DNA of 64,000 nucleotides from positions 186,001 to 250,000 of the forward strand of contig NZ_OMKA01000020.1 of NCBI RefSeq assembly GCF_900299525.1. Direction: 5' to 3'. Positions 62,314-64,000 of the stretch are shown here, piece after piece (within the stretch, counting starts at the first letter, position 1; each line of letters opens with the position of its first letter). The position numbers were made by a program, and so were the translations under genes. This DNA is from Aquimarina sp. Aq78. Lineage in GTDB: Bacteria; Bacteroidota; Bacteroidia; Flavobacteriales; Flavobacteriaceae. Below the pieces are notes generated by a model. That model was not told the DNA's origin, searched no databases, and worked only from the letters and a program-made list of their open reading frames with translations.

Positions 62314-63720
62314 TTACGCATGCAATGCTCTATTATCTGTAGCAGCAAGTGCAGCTTCCTTTACTGCTTCTGTAAACGTTGGGTGTGCATGAGACATACG
62401 AGAAATATCCTCGGCAGATGCTCTAAACTCCATTGCAGTAACAGCTTCGGCAATAAGATCGGCACAACGTGCTCCTATCATATGTACGCCTAATACCTCA
62501 TCTGTAGTCTCATCAGCAAGTATTTTCACAAAACCATCTAAATCCCCACTAGCACGTGATCTACCTAATGCTCTAAATGGGAATTGTCCTGATTTATATT
62601 TGATACCTGCTTCTGTTAATTCTTCTTCTGTTTTACCTACTGCAGCTACTTCTGGCCAGGTATATACCACTCCTGGGATCAGATTATAATCAATATGTGG
62701 TTTCTGTCCAGCCAAAGTCTCGGCTACAAAAACACCTTCTTCTTCTGCTTTATGTGCTAACATGGCTCCTTTTATAACATCACCTATTGCATAAATATTA
62801 GAAGCACTCGTTTGTAAATGATCATTAACCTCAACTTGCCCTCTATCATTAAGTTTTACTCCTGCAGCTTCTGCATTTAATCCATCGGTATAAGGTTTAC
62901 GACCAACAGATACCAAACAATAATCTCCTTTTAGTTCTACCGGGTTTCCTTTTTTATCGTCTGCAGTTACTGTTACCTCATCTCCAGAAACCGATACTCC
63001 TGTTACCTTATGAGAAGTATAAATTTTGGATTTCTGCTTTTTCATTACTTTTTGCAATTCCTTGGATAGCGCTTTATCCATTCCAGGAATAATTCGATCC
63101 ATATATTCTACTACAGAAACCTCTGCACCTAAACGGCGATATACTTGTCCTAATTCTAGTCCAATTACTCCACCACCAATAATAACCAGGTGTTTTGGTA
63201 CTTCTTTTAATTTAAGCGCTTCTGTAGATGTAATTACCCTCTTTTTATCAATTTTGATAAATGGTAATGTTGATGGTTTAGAACCTGTAGCAATAATCGT
63301 GTTTTTTGCTTCGATCGTTTCTACAGTGCCATCTGCTTTTGTAATATTTACATGTGTAGCATCTTTAAATGATCCTACGCCTTCAAAAACATCAATCTTA
63401 TTTTTTTTCATCAAAAAACTAACCCCATCACAAGTTTGATCTACCACACTTTGCTTACGGGCAATCATCTTTTCTAGATTGATCTTTACATCACCCGGAA
63501 TCTCAATCCCGTGATCTGCAAAATGCTTTACAGCATGCTCATAGTGATGAGAAGAATCTAACAATGCCTTACTAGGGATACACCCTACATTAAGACAAGT
63601 TCCTCCAAGTGTTGAATATTTTTCGATTATTGCGGTTTTCATTCCTAGTTGTGCGCATCGAATAGCGGCCACATATCCACCAGGTCCAGAGCCAATTACG
63701 GCTACATCATATGTACTCAT
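62314..63720 (-). CDS. lpdA: Dihydrolipoyl dehydrogenase
   Basis: 468 residues. It reoxidises the dihydrolipoyl groups of 2-oxo-acid dehydrogenase complexes and the glycine cleavage system, using FAD and NAD. It has the FAD site VIGSGPGGYVAA (8-19), redox cysteines Cys42 and Cys47 (GGTCLNVGC), the NAD site VIIGGGVIGLELG, the second FAD motif YAIGDV and the C-terminal catalytic HAHPTFTEA. Housekeeping gene, no oddities. The -7 box at 63758-63765 gives a leader of about 30 bases. Confidence 0.96.
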   Translation of the reverse strand: MSTYDVAVIGSGPGGYVAAIRCAQLGMKTAIIEKYSTLGGTCLNVGCIPSKALLDSSHHYEHAVKHFADHGIEIPGDVKINLEKMIARKQSVVDQTCDGVSFLMKKNKIDVFEGVGSFKDATHVNITKADGTVETIEAKNTIIATGSKPSTLPFIKIDKKRVITSTEALKLKEVPKHLVIIGGGVIGLELGQVYRRLGAEVSVVEYMDRIIPGMDKALSKELQKVMKKQKSKIYTSHKVTGVSVSGDEVTVTADDKKGNPVELKGDYCLVSVGRKPYTDGLNAEAAGVKLNDRGQVEVNDHLQTSASNIYAIGDVIKGAMLAHKAEEEGVFVAETLAGQKPHIDYNLIPGVVYTWPEVAAVGKTEEELTEAGIKYKSGQFPFRALGRSRASGDLDGFVKILADETTDEVLGVHMIGARCADLIAEAVTAMEFRASAEDISRMSHAHPTFTEAVKEAALAATDNRALHA

Positions 63721-63757
63721 AATAGATTATTATGTTGTGCGTATTAATTATGAACAA

Positions 63758-63765
63758 CAAATGTA
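63758..63765 (-). promoter_or_regulatory. -7 promoter box (TACATTTG) of lpdA
   Basis: Perfect TAnnTTTG on the minus strand, 38 bases before the lpdA ATG. No convincing -33 element. Confidence 0.5.
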
Positions 63766-63970
63766 CAAATGTTTTGCTTCTTACAGAAGCACTGATCTTG
63801 TCAAATTTTTATTATAAAGCAATATTAGGGCAATCAAAAAGTTATACTTTAAATAATGGAAAGAATAAATTAATGAAAGAATGAGATAATGAAGCCTTCA
63901 AAAAACAAAAATCTTTGCTAATTTGCAGCTTCGATACTTTATTTACTCTTAAAGACCTTTTTACATAATT

Positions 63971-64000
63971 ATGCGTTATCTATCCACTCTTTTTTTGCTT
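63971..64000 (+). CDS. Possible start of a gene cut by the right edge
   Basis: ATG at 63971 followed by RYLSTLFLL to the window end. The basic-then-hydrophobic start looks like a signal peptide. Only ten codons are visible, so this is tentative. Confidence 0.35.
   Translation, partial: MRYLSTLFLL

Overview
The window looks like a chromosomal segment of a marine member of the Flavobacteriaceae; the gene content would suit Aquimarina or a close relative, but I cannot fix the genus. The reasons are low GC, SusC/SusD pairs, lipoproteins with acid-rich residues after the lipobox cysteine, promoters with the Bacteroidetes -7 box TAnnTTTG (a full TTG-N19-TATATTTG precedes tilS), and families such as DUF885, DUF4494, DUF6624, TPR-AraC hybrids and C39-peptidase ABC exporters. 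I recognised no rRNA, tRNA, CRISPR array, phage or intact insertion sequence.

1-15.2 kb is a maltodextrin/starch utilisation locus. One arm (minus strand) holds a LacI regulator, an MFS sugar importer, beta-phosphoglucomutase, a GH65 maltose phosphorylase and a periplasmic GH13 enzyme cut by the left edge. The divergent arm holds SusC, SusD, a SusE-like glycan-binding lipoprotein and a GH13 amylase lipoprotein, closed by a strong terminator. Inferred flow: surface amylase and SusCDE capture and import, periplasmic trimming, MFS uptake of maltose, phosphorolysis to glucose and beta-glucose-1-phosphate, isomerisation to glucose-6-phosphate. A 16-bp perfect palindrome of LacI-operator type sits before susC.

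15.2-39 kb is accessory and repeat-rich. It has two erythromycin-esterase-like paralogues around a DinB-like protein, the first frameshifted at a (CTTTC)n tract. Next come a 51-residue double-glycine leader peptide, a TPR-AraC membrane regulator, four orphan small genes around a DNA array phased at 21 bp, and a frameshifted DUF6624 lipoprotein. Then follow a DUF5694 lipoprotein, two tandem Crp/Fnr regulators, a membrane AraC regulator, an M57-like metalloprotease, a C39 peptidase ABC exporter with its HlyD partner (separated by a 235-bp element with terminal inverted repeats), and a DUF4494 protein with an 11-residue tail repeat. The double-glycine peptide and the C39 exporter, 12 kb apart, are the best candidate for an undescribed secreted-peptide system.

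39-64 kb is mostly conserved or housekeeping: DUF885 and CocE hydrolases, DsbD, TilS, PabB with an FMN reductase, a DEAD-box helicase, and a same-strand run (NYN RNase-like, DUF1028, serine hydrolase, YdjM-like, complete subclass B1 metallo-beta-lactamase, MsbA-type ABC exporter, double CDGSH protein). It ends with an alpha/beta hydrolase/ExbB-like/TlpA-like trio, a LytS/LytTR two-component pair and dihydrolipoyl dehydrogenase. The right edge may cut the first codons of another gene.
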